Origin: Micromonospora mirobrigensis | GTDB lineage: Bacteria > Actinomycetota > Actinomycetes > Mycobacteriales > Micromonosporaceae | DNA length: 64,000 bases | Assembly (NCBI RefSeq): GCF_900091555.1 | Contig: NZ_FMCX01000004.1 | Span: 1-64,000 of the forward strand | Direction: 5' to 3' | In this document: positions 34,253 to 44,007 of the stretch, piece after piece | Layout: each line of letters starts with the position of its first letter | Position numbering within the stretch: position 1 is the stretch's first letter | Position numbers and translations under genes: made by a program | Notes under the pieces: model-generated | Told to the model about the DNA's origin: nothing | Database searches by the model: none | Seen by the model: the letters and a program-made list of their open reading frames with translations, nothing else

Positions 34253-37075
34253 ATGACCGCAGAGCAGTTCGCCGACCGGCACATCGGCCCCGTACCGGCC
34301 GACGAGCGCCGGATGCTGGAGGCCGTCGGCTACGGCTCGATCGACGAGCTGATGGACGCCGCGATCCCCGAGGTGATCCGCTGGCACGGCACCCTGGACC
34401 TGCCCGAGCCGGCAGGCGAGGCCGAGGCGATCGCCGAGCTGCGCGCCCTGGCCGGCCGCAACACGGTGGCCGTGTCGATGATCGGGCTGGGCTACCACGG
34501 CACGCACACCCCGGCGGTGATCCGCCGTAACGTGCTGGAGAGCCCGGCCTGGTACACGGCGTACACGCCGTACCAGCCGGAGATCAGCCAGGGCCGGCTG
34601 GAGGCGCTGCTGAACTTCCAGACCATGGTCACCGACCTGACCGGCCTGGCCACCGCCAACGCGTCGATGCTCGACGAGGGCACCGCCGCCGCCGAGGCGA
34701 TGACCCTCGCCCGCCGCGCGTCCAAGAGTAAGAGCAACGTGTACGTCGTCGACGCCGACACCCTGCCGCAGACCGTCGCGGTGATCGCCAGCCGGGCCGA
34801 GCCGCTCGGCATCGACGTGCGCGTGCTGGACGTGGAGCGCGACGAGCTGCCGGGCGAGTTCTTCGGCCTGCACCTTCAGTACCCGGGGGCGTCCGGGGCG
34901 GTACGCGAGCACGCCGCGCTGGTCACCGCAGCGCACGCGGTCGGCGCGCTGGTCACCGTCGCCGCGGATCTGCTGGCGTTGACGCTGCTGCGCCCGCCGG
35001 GGGAGATCGGCGTCGACATCGCCGCGGGCACCACCCAGCGGTTCGGGGTGCCGATGGGCTTCGGTGGCCCGCACGCCGGCTACCTGGCGGTCCGGTCGGG
35101 TCTGGAGCGGATGCTGCCGGGCCGGCTGGTCGGGGTGTCCAAGGACGCCGACGGCAACCCGGCGTACCGGCTGGCGTTGCAGACCCGGGAGCAGCACATC
35201 CGGCGGGAGAAGGCGACCAGCAACATCTGCACCGCGCAGGTGCTGCTGGCCGTGATGGCCGGCATGTACGCGGTCTACCACGGCCCGGACGGGCTGCGGG
35301 CGATCGCGACGCGTACCCATGGCATGGCGGCGCGGCTCGCGGCCGGGCTGCGCGCCGGTGGCGTGCAGGTCGCGGACGTCGCGTTCTTCGACACCGTCAC
35401 CGCGGTCGTGCCCGGGCGGGCGGCCGAGGTGGTCGCCGCCGCCGCCGCACGCAACGTGAACCTGCGGCTGGTCGACGCCGACCGGGTGGGGATCGCCTGC
35501 GACGAGACCACCACCGGGGCCCACCTGCGGTCGGTGTGGGCGGCGTTCGGCGTCGACGGCGTCGACGGGGACGTGGACGCGGCGCTGCCGGTCGAGTTGC
35601 GCCGCACGTCGGAATTCCTCACCCACCCGGTGTTCCGCAGCCACCACTCGGAGACGGCGATGCTGCGCTACCTGCGCCGCCTTTCCGACTTCGACTACGC
35701 CCTGGACCGGGGCATGATCCCGCTGGGGTCGTGCACGATGAAGCTCAACGCCACCACCGAGATGGAGGCGATCACCTGGGCGGAGTTCGCGCACGTCCAC
35801 CCGTTCGCCCCGGCGGAGCAGACCGCCGGGTACCGGGAGCTGATCGGGCAGCTGGAGGGGTGGCTGGCCGAGGTGACCGGCTACGACGCGGTCAGCGTGC
35901 AGCCCAACGCCGGGTCGCAGGGTGAGCTGGCCGGGCTGCTGGCCATCCGCGCGTACCACCGTGACCGCGGTGCGGGCCACCGGGACGTGTGCCTGATCCC
36001 GTCGTCGGCGCACGGCACCAACGCGGCGTCGGCGGTGATGGCCGGCATGCGGGTCGTGGTGGTCGGCTGCGACGCCGACGGCAACGTCGACCTGGTCGAC
36101 CTCGACGCGAAGATCGACAAGCACCGCGACGCCCTGGCGGCGATCATGGTGACGTACCCGTCGACGCACGGGGTGTACGAGACCGGCATCGCGCAGTTGT
36201 GCGCGAAGGTCCACGACGCCGGCGGTCAGGTGTACGTCGACGGGGCGAACCTCAACGCCCTGGTCGGCTTCGCCAAGCCGGGTAGGTTCGGCGCGGACGT
36301 GTCGCACCTGAACCTGCACAAGACGTTCTGCATCCCGCACGGCGGCGGTGGCCCGGGCGTGGGCCCGGTGGCGGTACGGGCGCACCTTGCGCCGTTCCTG
36401 CCCGGCGACCCGCTCGGCGCGCACGCCGACGCGCGGCCGGCGATCTCGGCGGCGAGGTACGGGTCGGCGGGGATCCTGCCGATCCCGTGGGCGTACCTGC
36501 GGATGATGGGCGCGGCGGGGCTGACCCGGGCCACCGGGGTGGCGGTGCTGGCCGCGAACTACGTGGCGGCGCGGCTGCGCAACCACTTCCCGGTGCTGTA
36601 CGCCGGCAACAAGGGCCTGGTGGCGCACGAGTGCATCCTGGACCTGCGGCCGCTGACGAAGGCCAGCGGGGTGAGCGTCGACGACGTGGCGAAGCGGCTG
36701 ATCGACTACGGCTTCCACGCGCCGACGATGTCGTTCCCGGTGGCCGGGACGCTGATGGTGGAGCCGACCGAGAGCGAGGACCTGGCCGAGCTGGACCGGT
36801 TCTGCGAGGCGATGATCGCGATCCGGGCGGAGATCGACAAGGTTGCCTCGGGTGAGTGGCCGGCGGGGGACAATCCGCTGGCCAACGCCCCGCACACGGC
36901 GGCGATGCTGACCGGCGACGAGTGGTCGCACGGCTATCCGCGGTCGGTGGCCGGCTATCCGGCGGGGGTGGACCGGATGGCGAAGTACTGGCCGCCGGTG
37001 CGGCGCATCGACGGGGCGTACGGCGACCGGAACCTGGTCTGCTCGTGCCCGGCGCCGGAGGCGTTCGAGGACTGA
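34253..37075 (+). CDS. gcvP: glycine dehydrogenase (glycine cleavage P protein)
   Basis: 940 residues, the fused P1+P2 form. The PLP lysine lies in [17 protein letters not shown] in the C-terminal half. N-terminal half features [19 protein letters not shown] and GTPxx-like glycine contacts. It decarboxylates glycine and loads the aminomethyl group onto GcvH (25558-25938). AAGGAG lies 8 nt before the ATG, and the glycine riboswitch is directly upstream. In mycobacteria gcvP (gcvB) is two genes after the MerR gene; here 5.4 kb of other genes intervene. Confidence 0.96.
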   Translation: MTAEQFADRHIGPVPADERRMLEAVGYGSIDELMDAAIPEVIRWHGTLDLPEPAGEAEAIAELRALAGRNTVAVSMIGLGYHGTHTPAVIRRNVLESPAWYTAYTPYQPEISQGRLEALLNFQTMVTDLTGLATANASMLDEGTAAAEAMTLARRASKSKSNVYVVDADTLPQTVAVIASRAEPLGIDVRVLDVERDELPGEFFGLHLQYPGASGAVREHAALVTAAHAVGALVTVAADLLALTLLRPPGEIGVDIAAGTTQRFGVPMGFGGPHAGYLAVRSGLERMLPGRLVGVSKDADGNPAYRLALQTREQHIRREKATSNICTAQVLLAVMAGMYAVYHGPDGLRAIATRTHGMAARLAAGLRAGGVQVADVAFFDTVTAVVPGRAAEVVAAAAARNVNLRLVDADRVGIACDETTTGAHLRSVWAAFGVDGVDGDVDAALPVELRRTSEFLTHPVFRSHHSETAMLRYLRRLSDFDYALDRGMIPLGSCTMKLNATTEMEAITWAEFAHVHPFAPAEQTAGYRELIGQLEGWLAEVTGYDAVSVQPNAGSQGELAGLLAIRAYHRDRGAGHRDVCLIPSSAHGTNAASAVMAGMRVVVVGCDADGNVDLVDLDAKIDKHRDALAAIMVTYPSTHGVYETGIAQLCAKVHDAGGQVYVDGANLNALVGFAKPGRFGADVSHLNLHKTFCIPHGGGGPGVGPVAVRAHLAPFLPGDPLGAHADARPAISAARYGSAGILPIPWAYLRMMGAAGLTRATGVAVLAANYVAARLRNHFPVLYAGNKGLVAHECILDLRPLTKASGVSVDDVAKRLIDYGFHAPTMSFPVAGTLMVEPTESEDLAELDRFCEAMIAIRAEIDKVASGEWPAGDNPLANAPHTAAMLTGDEWSHGYPRSVAGYPAGVDRMAKYWPPVRRIDGAYGDRNLVCSCPAPEAFED

Positions 37076-37084
37076 GGCGGTGGC

Positions 37085-37151
37085 GCCGGGGCGGGCGGTT
37101 CGCCGCCCCGGCCTGCGACGCCGGCGGCGCGGGTCCTCCGGGCGGAGGACC
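37085..37151 (+). terminator. two hairpins downstream of gcvP
   Basis: The first (37085-37112) pairs GCCGGGGCG with CGCCCCGGC with one imperfection; the second (37132-37151) is a perfect 8-bp stem GGTCCTCC with GGAGGACC and loop GGGC. They lie between gcvP and the convergent small gene and probably end both transcripts. Confidence 0.7.
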
Positions 37152-37181
37152 GGCGGTGCCGGCGCGTACGCTGCGTGTTGG

Positions 37182-37382
37182 TCAGGCGACGAGGGCGTGT
37201 CGGGCCGGGCCGCGGTGCGGGGCGATGCAGCTGCCGTCGGGGAGCAGCTCGCCGGTGTCCTCGAAGATGATGACGCCGTTGCAGAGCAGGCTCCAGCCCT
37301 GCTCACGGAAGCAGGCGATGACCTTGGCGGCTTCCCGGTCGGTGGCCTCGGCGGAAGGGCAGGTGGGTTGGTGCTGGCACAT
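37182..37382 (-). CDS. DUF5999-like small protein
   Basis: 66 residues beginning MCQHQPTCPSAEATDREAAK and containing GWSLLCNGVIIFEDTGELLP, the typical layout of a small actinobacterial family with an N-terminal Cys/His motif, conserved across Streptomyces and relatives. Metal binding by Cys2/His3/Cys8 is possible. CGGAG lies 6 nt before this ATG; an upstream in-frame ATG at 37415 would add 11 residues. Function unknown. Confidence 0.8.
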   Translation of the reverse strand: MCQHQPTCPSAEATDREAAKVIACFREQGWSLLCNGVIIFEDTGELLPDGSCIAPHRGPARHALVA

Positions 37383-37505
37383 CGGGTTCTCCGGACTGTG
37401 GGGGCACTGTGTCATGGTTCACATGACCAGTGACGCACAGTACCAAGGGAAACCGCGCGGGATCGAGCAGCCATCCGTCTTGTTAACCCGAAATCCGCTG
37501 AACGG

Positions 37506-38696
37506 ATGAGGTCGATGGGGCCGTACGGCGTGGAAACGCTCCCACCCGGTGTGGTCGACGTGCCCGCCGCCCCTGCGGCGTGCCGCGCCGCCCTCGTCGA
37601 ACGGGACCGCTTCGAGTGGCGGCCCGCCGACGGCGGCGACCCGGCCGCCCTGACCGAGGAGTTCCTGCTCGGGCACGGTCTGGCGGTGGACGACCTGACC
37701 CGCCCCGCGGGCCACGACCCGGCCGGCCCGTGCGGGGCGGCGCTGTACGTCTCCGCCGCCGCCGGGGCCGCGATGGCCGGCGCCCCTTCGGGCGCCGCCA
37801 ACCCGGTGGCCACGCTGCCCGAGGTGGCGGTGGTGGTCTACGGCCACGCCCGCCCGCCCCGGCCACCACGGCGAACCGAACCGGGCCGGTGGTGGGTGGG
37901 GCCGTGGCGGGACAGCTGGACCCCCGGTGAGCACGCCGACGCCGTGCAGGCCGTCCGCGCCGCCATCGGCCGCGGCGACGTCTACCAGGTCAACGTCGTC
38001 GGACACGCCGCCGCCGACTACACCGGCGACCCCCGCCCGGCGCTGGCCCGCCTCGCCGGGCTGCCCGGTGCCCGCTACGGCGGCACCCTGCACGGCGCCG
38101 GCTGGGCGATCGGCTGCGCCTCCCCGGAGACCCTGGTCGAGGTCACGGCCGGCCGGGTCGTCACCCGGCCGATCAAGGGCACCCGCCCGGCCACCGACGC
38201 CGGCCGGCGGGAACTGCTCGCCTCGGCCAAGGAACGCGCCGAACACATCATGATCGTCGACCTGGAACGCAACGACCTGGCCCGGCTGGCCCGCACCGGT
38301 TCGGTGCGGGTGGACGAGCTGTTCGCGGTGCGCCGCTGGTGCGACCTGTGGCAGGCCGAGTCGACCGTCTCGGCGCAGCTGGCCGACGGGATCGGCCTGG
38401 CGGCGCTGCTGCGGGCGGTCTGCCCGGGCGGGTCGGTCACCGGCGCCCCCAAACGGGCCGCGCTGGAGCTGATCGCCGCCGTGGAGCCGGTCGGGCGGGG
38501 CGCCGGCATGGGCGCGCTGGGCTGGGTCGGGCCGGGCCGGCTCGACCTGGGTCTGACCATCCGGACCGCCGCCGCCGACGGCGACCGGCTGCACGGCTGG
38601 GCCGGCGGCGGCATCACCTGGGACAGCGACCCGGCGGCCGAGGTGGCCGAGGCCGCGGCGAAGGCCGCCCCGGTGCGGGCCCTGCTCGCCGGCTGA
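37506..38696 (+). CDS. pabB: aminodeoxychorismate synthase component I
   Basis: 396 residues. The chorismate-binding fold is shown by PIKGTRPATDAGRRELLAS, KERAEHIMIVDLERNDLARL and PGGSVTGAPKRAALELIAAV, which contain the active-site residues of PabB/anthranilate synthase enzymes. With a glutaminase (PabA, not seen here) it makes 4-amino-4-deoxychorismate for folate. A second ATG lies 9 nt into the gene. No strong Shine-Dalgarno, so the start is less certain than the function. Confidence 0.88.
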   Translation: MRSMGPYGVETLPPGVVDVPAAPAACRAALVERDRFEWRPADGGDPAALTEEFLLGHGLAVDDLTRPAGHDPAGPCGAALYVSAAAGAAMAGAPSGAANPVATLPEVAVVVYGHARPPRPPRRTEPGRWWVGPWRDSWTPGEHADAVQAVRAAIGRGDVYQVNVVGHAAADYTGDPRPALARLAGLPGARYGGTLHGAGWAIGCASPETLVEVTAGRVVTRPIKGTRPATDAGRRELLASAKERAEHIMIVDLERNDLARLARTGSVRVDELFAVRRWCDLWQAESTVSAQLADGIGLAALLRAVCPGGSVTGAPKRAALELIAAVEPVGRGAGMGALGWVGPGRLDLGLTIRTAAADGDRLHGWAGGGITWDSDPAAEVAEAAAKAAPVRALLAG

Positions 38697-38751
38697 CCGG
38701 CGCCGGACCTGGTCCGGCGGCCGGGCCCGGCATAGGGTGGGACCGACCACC

Positions 38752-39795
38752 GTGGACGATCGTGCGGCGGCCGGTGACCTGCCGACCGGGCCGCGGCGAG
38801 GGCAGGAAGACGCCGGCGACGTGCTACCCCACCACTTCCTCGACACCACCGTGCTGCCGCCGCCCGACCGGCTGGCCAGCTGGATGGAGATGGTGGCGCA
38901 GGACCTGGCCCCGGCCCACATCACCACCCCGCACCGGGACGACTTCGTGGCCTCCGCCCGGCTGGTCGACCTGGGCCGGATCCGGCTCACCGCGCTGCGC
39001 TACTCGTCGCTGCGCAGCGACCGGCCCGCCCGGTTGGTCCGCCGCACCGAGGCCGACGTCTACCAGTTGGCCCTGCCCCTGGTCGGGCGCAGCAGCCTGA
39101 CCCAGGAGCGGCAGGACGCCCAGGTGGGCACCGCCGAGTTCACCTTCCTGGACATGGCCCGCCCGTACCTCGCGGTGCACGACGGCGCCGGCCCGCAGCT
39201 GGCGGCCACCCTCACCGTGCAGGTGCCGCACCGCGACCTGCCGCTGTCCCCGGACCGGGTGCGCCGGCTGCTGGCCACCCGGATCTCCACCGACACCGGC
39301 ATGGCGGCGCTGCTGGCCCAGCTGCTGCGCAGGGTGGCGACCAGACCGCACGAGTACGCCGCCGCCCAGGCCGGCCCGTTGGCCGGGATCGTGCTGGACC
39401 TGGTCGCCGCGACCCTCGCCGAACACCTGGACCGGGAGGGTGACCTGCCGGTCCAGGTGCGACAGGGCGCGCTACGCGAGAAGATCGTCGCCTTCGTCGA
39501 GCAGCACCTCGACGACGTCCGGCTCACCCCCGCCGCCGTCGCCGCCGAGCACCACATCTCGCTGCGCACCCTGCACCGGCTCTTCGCCGACCAGCCGGCC
39601 GGGTTGGCCGCGCTGATCCGTGACCGGCGGCTGGAGCGCTGCCGCCGGGAACTGCGCAACCCGCTGCTCGCCGGCCAACCGGTGCAGGCCGTCGCCGCCC
39701 GTTGGGGGTTCGGCGACAAGGCGCACTTCAGTCGCCTGTTCCGCGCCCGCTACGGCTGCTCCCCCCGGGAGTACCGGCGCGGCGACGGCCCCTGA
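38752..39795 (+). CDS. AraC-family transcriptional regulator
   Basis: 347 residues. The C-terminal double HTH (about 245-340) includes VRLTPAAVAAEHHISLRTLH, RLFADQPAGLAALIRDRRLE and AVAARWGFGDKAHFSRLFRA followed by YGCSPREYRR. The N-terminal half resembles the AraC-type ligand-binding cupin. Start choice is uncertain: GTG at 38752 or 38821. TAGGGT at 38733-38738 is a likely -10. The ligand and targets are unknown. Confidence 0.85.
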   Translation: MDDRAAAGDLPTGPRRGQEDAGDVLPHHFLDTTVLPPPDRLASWMEMVAQDLAPAHITTPHRDDFVASARLVDLGRIRLTALRYSSLRSDRPARLVRRTEADVYQLALPLVGRSSLTQERQDAQVGTAEFTFLDMARPYLAVHDGAGPQLAATLTVQVPHRDLPLSPDRVRRLLATRISTDTGMAALLAQLLRRVATRPHEYAAAQAGPLAGIVLDLVAATLAEHLDREGDLPVQVRQGALREKIVAFVEQHLDDVRLTPAAVAAEHHISLRTLHRLFADQPAGLAALIRDRRLERCRRELRNPLLAGQPVQAVAARWGFGDKAHFSRLFRARYGCSPREYRRGDGP

Positions 39796-39800
39796 CCGGG

Positions 39801-40748
39801 TCAGTCTCCGGCGAACTCGTCCAGGGCCGCCAGGACCGCCTCGGTCATGCCCGCCCCCGTGCCGTGCCCGCCGCTCTCGACGATCACCAGCCGGGCGTCG
39901 GGCCAGGCCCGGGTCAGCTGCCAGGCGATGTCGGGTGGGCCGCTGACGTCCAGGCGGCCCTGCACCAGCACGCCGGGGATGCCGGCGAGTCTGCCCGCGT
40001 CGCGCAGCAGCTGCCCGTCGGGCAGGAACCCCAGGTTGGCGAAGTAGTGGGTGACCAGGCGGACGAAGGCGGCCCGGAACACCGGGTCGGCGAAGCGAGG
40101 GCTGGGCCGGTGCCCCTCGGCGAGGCTGACGTGCACGTCCTCCCAGTCGCACCAGTCGCGCGCGGCCCGGTCCCGCACCGCCGGGTCGGGGTCGTCGACC
40201 AGCCGGGCGTACGCGGCCGCCAGGTCACCGTCCCGGTCAGCCTCGGGCACCCCGTCGCGGAAGCGGGCCCACTGCTCGGGGAAGATCCGCCCCATGTCCC
40301 GGGTCACCCAGTCGATCTCGCGGCGGGTGTTGGCGACCACGCTGAACAGCACCAGCGCGGTGACCCGCTCGGGGTGGCGAGACGCGTACGCCAGGGCCAG
40401 TGACGACCCCCACGAGGCGCCGTGCAGCAGCCACCGGTCGATCCCCAGGTGCGCGCGCAGCAGTTCCATGTCGGCCAGCAGGTGGGCGGTGGTGTTGACC
40501 GACAGGTCCACGGCCGGGTCGGCGGCGTGCGGGAGGCTGCGGCCGCAGCCACGCTGGTCGAACAGGACGATCCGGTAGGCGGCCGGGTCGAACATCCGCC
40601 GCCAGCCGGGGGTGGCCCCGGAGCCCGGGCCGCCGTGCACCACCAGGGCGGGCCGCCCGTCGGGGTTGCCGCAGGTCTCCCAGTAGATCCGCTGGCCGTC
40701 GCCGACGTCGAGCAGGCCGTGCGCGTACGGCTCGATCGGTGGATACAT
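39801..40748 (-). CDS. pip: proline iminopeptidase
   Basis: 315 residues, an alpha/beta hydrolase. The oxyanion/entry loop is VVHGGPGSGATPGWR, then LFDQRGCGRSLPHA and the nucleophile elbow LLHGASWGSSLALAY (GxSxG); ESGGHG near the C-terminus supplies His. This combination is typical of prolyl aminopeptidases (Pip, S33), which cleave N-terminal proline. AGGGAG lies 7 nt before the ATG. Confidence 0.9.
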   Translation of the reverse strand: MYPPIEPYAHGLLDVGDGQRIYWETCGNPDGRPALVVHGGPGSGATPGWRRMFDPAAYRIVLFDQRGCGRSLPHAADPAVDLSVNTTAHLLADMELLRAHLGIDRWLLHGASWGSSLALAYASRHPERVTALVLFSVVANTRREIDWVTRDMGRIFPEQWARFRDGVPEADRDGDLAAAYARLVDDPDPAVRDRAARDWCDWEDVHVSLAEGHRPSPRFADPVFRAAFVRLVTHYFANLGFLPDGQLLRDAGRLAGIPGVLVQGRLDVSGPPDIAWQLTRAWPDARLVIVESGGHGTGAGMTEAVLAALDEFAGD

Positions 40749-40852
40749 CTGCGGGCTCCCTCGGCGGCGACACGACAGTGCCGCCACGGTAGTGCCGGTC
40801 ACCCGTCGCGCGCCGCCCCGGTCACCGCGGGCCGGCGCTGCCCCGGCCTCGC

Positions 40853-41638
40853 TCACCGGTCCAGTCGCTGCCAGCGGCGCACGGCGAGCGGACCGGCCAC
40901 GGCGATCACCGCCAGCGGCCAGGCCACGGCGAGGGCGACGGCGTGCCGGGCGGTGAACCCGTCGCCGCCCCAGCCCGGGTTGCCGAACAGCTCCCGGCAG
41001 GCCGCGACGGTCGCCGACAGCGGGTTGTACGCGGCGACGGCGCCCAGCCAGCCGGGCATGGTCTGCGGGGCGACGAAGGCGCTGGAGGCGAAGCCGACCG
41101 GCCAGACCAGGATCTGCAGGGCCACCACCGACTCGGGGGCGCGCAGCAGCAGCGCCAGGTGGATCCCGACGACGATCATGGCCAGCCGCAGCAGCAGCAA
41201 CAGTCCGACCGCGGCCAGGGCCGGGCCGACGCCGGCGTGCGGCCGCCAACCGACGGCCAGCCCGCAGGCCAGCATGACGGCCAACGCCACGACGGCGTGC
41301 AGCCCGTCGGCGGTGGCGCGACCGGCGATCACCGCGCCCCGGGCGACGGGCAGGGACCGCAGCCGGTCGGTGACGCCACGGGCGGCGTCGGTGGCCACCG
41401 CGGTGTAGGTGGTCTCCACGCCGAAGAGCATGGTCATGGCGAACATGCCGGGCAGCAGGAACTCCCGGTAGTCGCCGCCGCCGGGCACCACCATGGCCCC
41501 GCCGAGCAGGTAGCCGAACATCAGCACCAGCAGGATCGGGAAGAGCAGGGTGACCAGCACCGGGGTGGGTTGGCGGCGCCAGTGGCGCAGGGCCCGCCCG
41601 GTGAGGGTGGCAGTGTCGGTCAGGGCGGTGGCGCTCAT
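40853..41638 (-). CDS. ABC-2 type transporter permease (drug-efflux type)
   Basis: 261 residues with about 6 membrane spans (for example LVTLLFPILLVLMFGYLLGG and ALAAVGLLLLLRLAMIVVGI). Contains the ABC-2/DrrB pattern AAYNPLSATVAACRELF. Partner of the ATPase immediately upstream, with which it overlaps (ATGA). The pair should export a hydrophobic compound; substrate unknown. Confidence 0.87.
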   Translation of the reverse strand: MSATALTDTATLTGRALRHWRRQPTPVLVTLLFPILLVLMFGYLLGGAMVVPGGGDYREFLLPGMFAMTMLFGVETTYTAVATDAARGVTDRLRSLPVARGAVIAGRATADGLHAVVALAVMLACGLAVGWRPHAGVGPALAAVGLLLLLRLAMIVVGIHLALLLRAPESVVALQILVWPVGFASSAFVAPQTMPGWLGAVAAYNPLSATVAACRELFGNPGWGGDGFTARHAVALAVAWPLAVIAVAGPLAVRRWQRLDR

Positions 41639-42588
41639 CGGGCCACCGCCGCCCGGTCGGCGGTCAGATGCAGGAACACCTCGTCGAGGGTGGGTCGGCG
41701 CAGTGTCACGTCGACCGCGGTGACGCCGGCGGCGGTCAGCGCGGCCAGCACCGCGCCGAGGGTGCCGACCCGGTCGGCGGCGGGCACGCCGACCCGCAGC
41801 GCGTCGGGGTCGACCCGTGGCGTGGCGCCGGTGGCCGCGCCGATGGCGTCGGTGGCCGCGGCCAGGTCGCCGGCGTGGTCGAGGAGCACCTCCACCCGGT
41901 CGGCGCCGAGGGTGCCGCGCAGCCGCTCGGGGGTGCCTTCGGCGACGACCCGGCCGTGGTCGACCACGACGACGGTGTCGGCGAGCCGGTCGGCCTCCTC
42001 CAGGTACTGGGTGGTCAGCAGGACGGTGGTGCCGGCGTCGGCCAGGGCCCGCACGGCGTCGTGCACGCCGGTGCGGGCGCGCGGGTCCAGGCCGGTGGTG
42101 GGCTCGTCGAGGAAGAGCACCGGCGGGTCGGCGACCAGCGCGGCGGCCAGGTCGAGGCGGCGCCGGGTGCCCCCCGAGTACGTGCCGGCGGGCCGGTCGG
42201 CGACGTCGGTGAGGTCGAACCGGGCCAGCAGCTCGTCGGCGCGGGCCCGGGCGCGGGTGGGGGACAGGTGGTGCAGCCGGCCGAAGAGCAGCAGGTTCTC
42301 CCGGCCGCCGAGCACCTCGTCGACGGCGGTGTGCTGCCCGAGCAGGCCGATGCGGGCGCGGACCTGCCGGGGCTCGGCGCGCACGTCGTGCCCGGCGACC
42401 CGGGCGTCGCCGGCGTCGGGTCGGGTGAGGGTGGCCAGGACCCGCACCAGGGTGCTCTTGCCGGCGCCGTTGGGGCCGAGGACCGCGCAGACGACCCCGG
42501 CGGGCACGGTCAGGTCGAGCCCGGCCAGGGCGTGCGTGTCGGCGTAGCGCTTGCGCAGGTCGCGCGTGGTGATGATCGGTGCGGGCAT
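41635..42588 (-). CDS. ABC transporter ATP-binding protein, DrrA-like
   Basis: 317 residues. Walker A GPNGAGKST, Q-loop region LLGQHTAVDE, signature YSGGTRRRLDLAAAL and Walker B VLFLDEPTTGLDP, plus the DrrA-type C-terminal extension ending TLDEVFLHLT. GGGAAGGGAG precedes the ATG by 6 nt. It is divergent from a TetR gene and its promoter region contains a perfect palindrome (42619-42647), so it is probably repressed by that regulator. Confidence 0.92.
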   Translation of the reverse strand: MPAPIITTRDLRKRYADTHALAGLDLTVPAGVVCAVLGPNGAGKSTLVRVLATLTRPDAGDARVAGHDVRAEPRQVRARIGLLGQHTAVDEVLGGRENLLLFGRLHHLSPTRARARADELLARFDLTDVADRPAGTYSGGTRRRLDLAAALVADPPVLFLDEPTTGLDPRARTGVHDAVRALADAGTTVLLTTQYLEEADRLADTVVVVDHGRVVAEGTPERLRGTLGADRVEVLLDHAGDLAAATDAIGAATGATPRVDPDALRVGVPAADRVGTLGAVLAALTAAGVTAVDVTLRRPTLDEVFLHLTADRAAVAR

Positions 42589-42618
42589 GCACCGCTCCCT
42601 TCCCCCGTCGTTGTCGTA

Positions 42619-42647
42619 CGCCGTACCGTACACCCTACGGTACGGCG
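42619..42647. promoter_or_regulatory. TetR operator palindrome
   Basis: Perfect 12-bp inverted repeat, CGCCGTACCGTA and TACGGTACGGCG, around a 5-nt spacer CACCC. It lies between the ABC exporter operon and the tetR gene, next to the TAGGGT -10 of tetR (42653-42658). This position suits repression of both genes. Confidence 0.85.
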
Positions 42648-42665
42648 GTGGGTAGGGTGACCGGC

Positions 42666-43460
42666 ATGAGCGTCGAGTACAGCGGCACCGGGGATCCCGC
42701 CCGCAGCCTCGCCCTGCTCTGGCGTACCCGGGAGAAGGCCAGCCGCCGCGGCGGCGACCTCAGCGTCGGACGGATCGTGGCCGCCGCGATCGACCTCGCC
42801 GACGCCGAGGGGCTGGCCGCGCTCTCCATGCGCCGCGTCGCCGAGCGGCTCGGGGTGGGCACCATGTCCCTCTACACCCACGTCCCCGGCAAGGGTGAGC
42901 TGCTCGACGTCATGCTCGACACCGTGCACGGCGAGACCGCCCGCCCCACCGACACCGCCGACGACTGGCGGGCCCGGCTGACCCGCGTCGCCCGGGACAA
43001 CCGGGCGCTGTACCTGCGCCATCCGTGGCTGCTCCAGGTCGCCACCACCCGCCCCCCGCTGGGCCCCAACGTCACCGCCAGGTACGAACACGAGCTGTCC
43101 GCCGTCGACGGCATCGGCCTGACCGACCTGGAGATGGACGCCGTGGTCACCCTGGTGGACAACTACGTCCACGGGGCGGTCCGCGCCGCCGTCGAGGCCG
43201 CCCAGGCCCTCGGGCGCACCGGCATGACCGACGAACAGTGGTGGCAGGCCCACGCCCCCTACCTGGAGAAGGTCCTCGACCCCCGCCGCTTCCCCCTCGC
43301 CGCCCGGGTCGGCACCGCCGCCGGGCAGGAGTACCAGGCCCCCGGCGACCCCGACCGGGCGTTCGAGTTCGGCCTGGAACGCCTCCTGGACGGGGTGCAG
43401 GCCCTCGTCGACGCGCGCGGTGGCCCGGGTCGCCCACCATCGCCGGTAACGAGCGGTTAG
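42666..43460 (+). CDS. TetR-family transcriptional regulator
   Basis: 264 residues. HTH near 35-85: RIVAAAIDLADAEGLAALSM, RRVAERLGVGTMSLYTHV and PGKGELLDVMLD. The C-terminal domain is of the tetracycline-repressor type. TAGGGT lies 7 nt before the ATG, so the transcript is leaderless. Divergent from an ABC drug exporter with a shared palindrome, the usual repressor-exporter arrangement. The inducer is unknown. Confidence 0.9.
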   Translation: MSVEYSGTGDPARSLALLWRTREKASRRGGDLSVGRIVAAAIDLADAEGLAALSMRRVAERLGVGTMSLYTHVPGKGELLDVMLDTVHGETARPTDTADDWRARLTRVARDNRALYLRHPWLLQVATTRPPLGPNVTARYEHELSAVDGIGLTDLEMDAVVTLVDNYVHGAVRAAVEAAQALGRTGMTDEQWWQAHAPYLEKVLDPRRFPLAARVGTAAGQEYQAPGDPDRAFEFGLERLLDGVQALVDARGGPGRPPSPVTSG

Positions 43461-43470
43461 CCTTCCCGGC

Positions 43471-43980
43471 ATGACTATGCGCGCGATCCGGATCATCGGC
43501 GACCCTGTGCTGCGTACCCCGTGCGAGCCGGTGACCAGCTTCGACGCCGACCTGCGCGCCCTGGTCGGCGACCTGATGGACACGCTGCTCGGCGCGCCCG
43601 GCCGGGCCGGGGTGGCGGCCCCGCAGATCGGCGTCGGCGCCCAGGTGTTCGTCTACGACGCCGACGGACACCGCGGTCACATGATCAACCCGACGATCGA
43701 GCTGTCCGAGCAGACGCAGGACGACGAGGAGGGCTGCCTGTCCATCCCCGGCCTGTACTTCCCGACCCCGCGGGCCATGCACGCCACCGTGCACGGCTTC
43801 GACCAGCACGGCGAGCCGCTGACCATCTCCGGCAGCGGGTTCCTGGCCCGGGCCCTCCAGCACGAGACCGACCACCTGCACGGCCGGCTCTACGTCGACA
43901 CCCTGCGCGGCGAGGGCCGGCGCCGGGCGCTGCGGGAGATCCGCGCCGGACGCTTCGACTCGCCGTCGCGCCACCGCTGA
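43471..43980 (+). CDS. def: peptide deformylase
   Basis: 169 residues. The three motifs are GVAAPQIG (residues 47-54), EGCLS with Cys89, and HETDH with His131, Glu132 and His135, which hold the catalytic metal. It removes the formyl group from nascent N-terminal methionine. TAGCCT lies 7 nt before the ATG (leaderless), only 10 bp after tetR. The GxGxAAPQ motif reads GRAGVAAPQ. Likely one of several paralogues in this genome. Confidence 0.92.
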   Translation: MTMRAIRIIGDPVLRTPCEPVTSFDADLRALVGDLMDTLLGAPGRAGVAAPQIGVGAQVFVYDADGHRGHMINPTIELSEQTQDDEEGCLSIPGLYFPTPRAMHATVHGFDQHGEPLTISGSGFLARALQHETDHLHGRLYVDTLRGEGRRRALREIRAGRFDSPSRHR

Positions 43981-44007
43981 CCCCCGCGCGCCCGGCCTAC
44001 CCTCGGC

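Noticed and set aside
34193-37306. A 1037-residue open frame on the minus strand
   Set aside because: Antisense to gcvP, with no recognisable domain.
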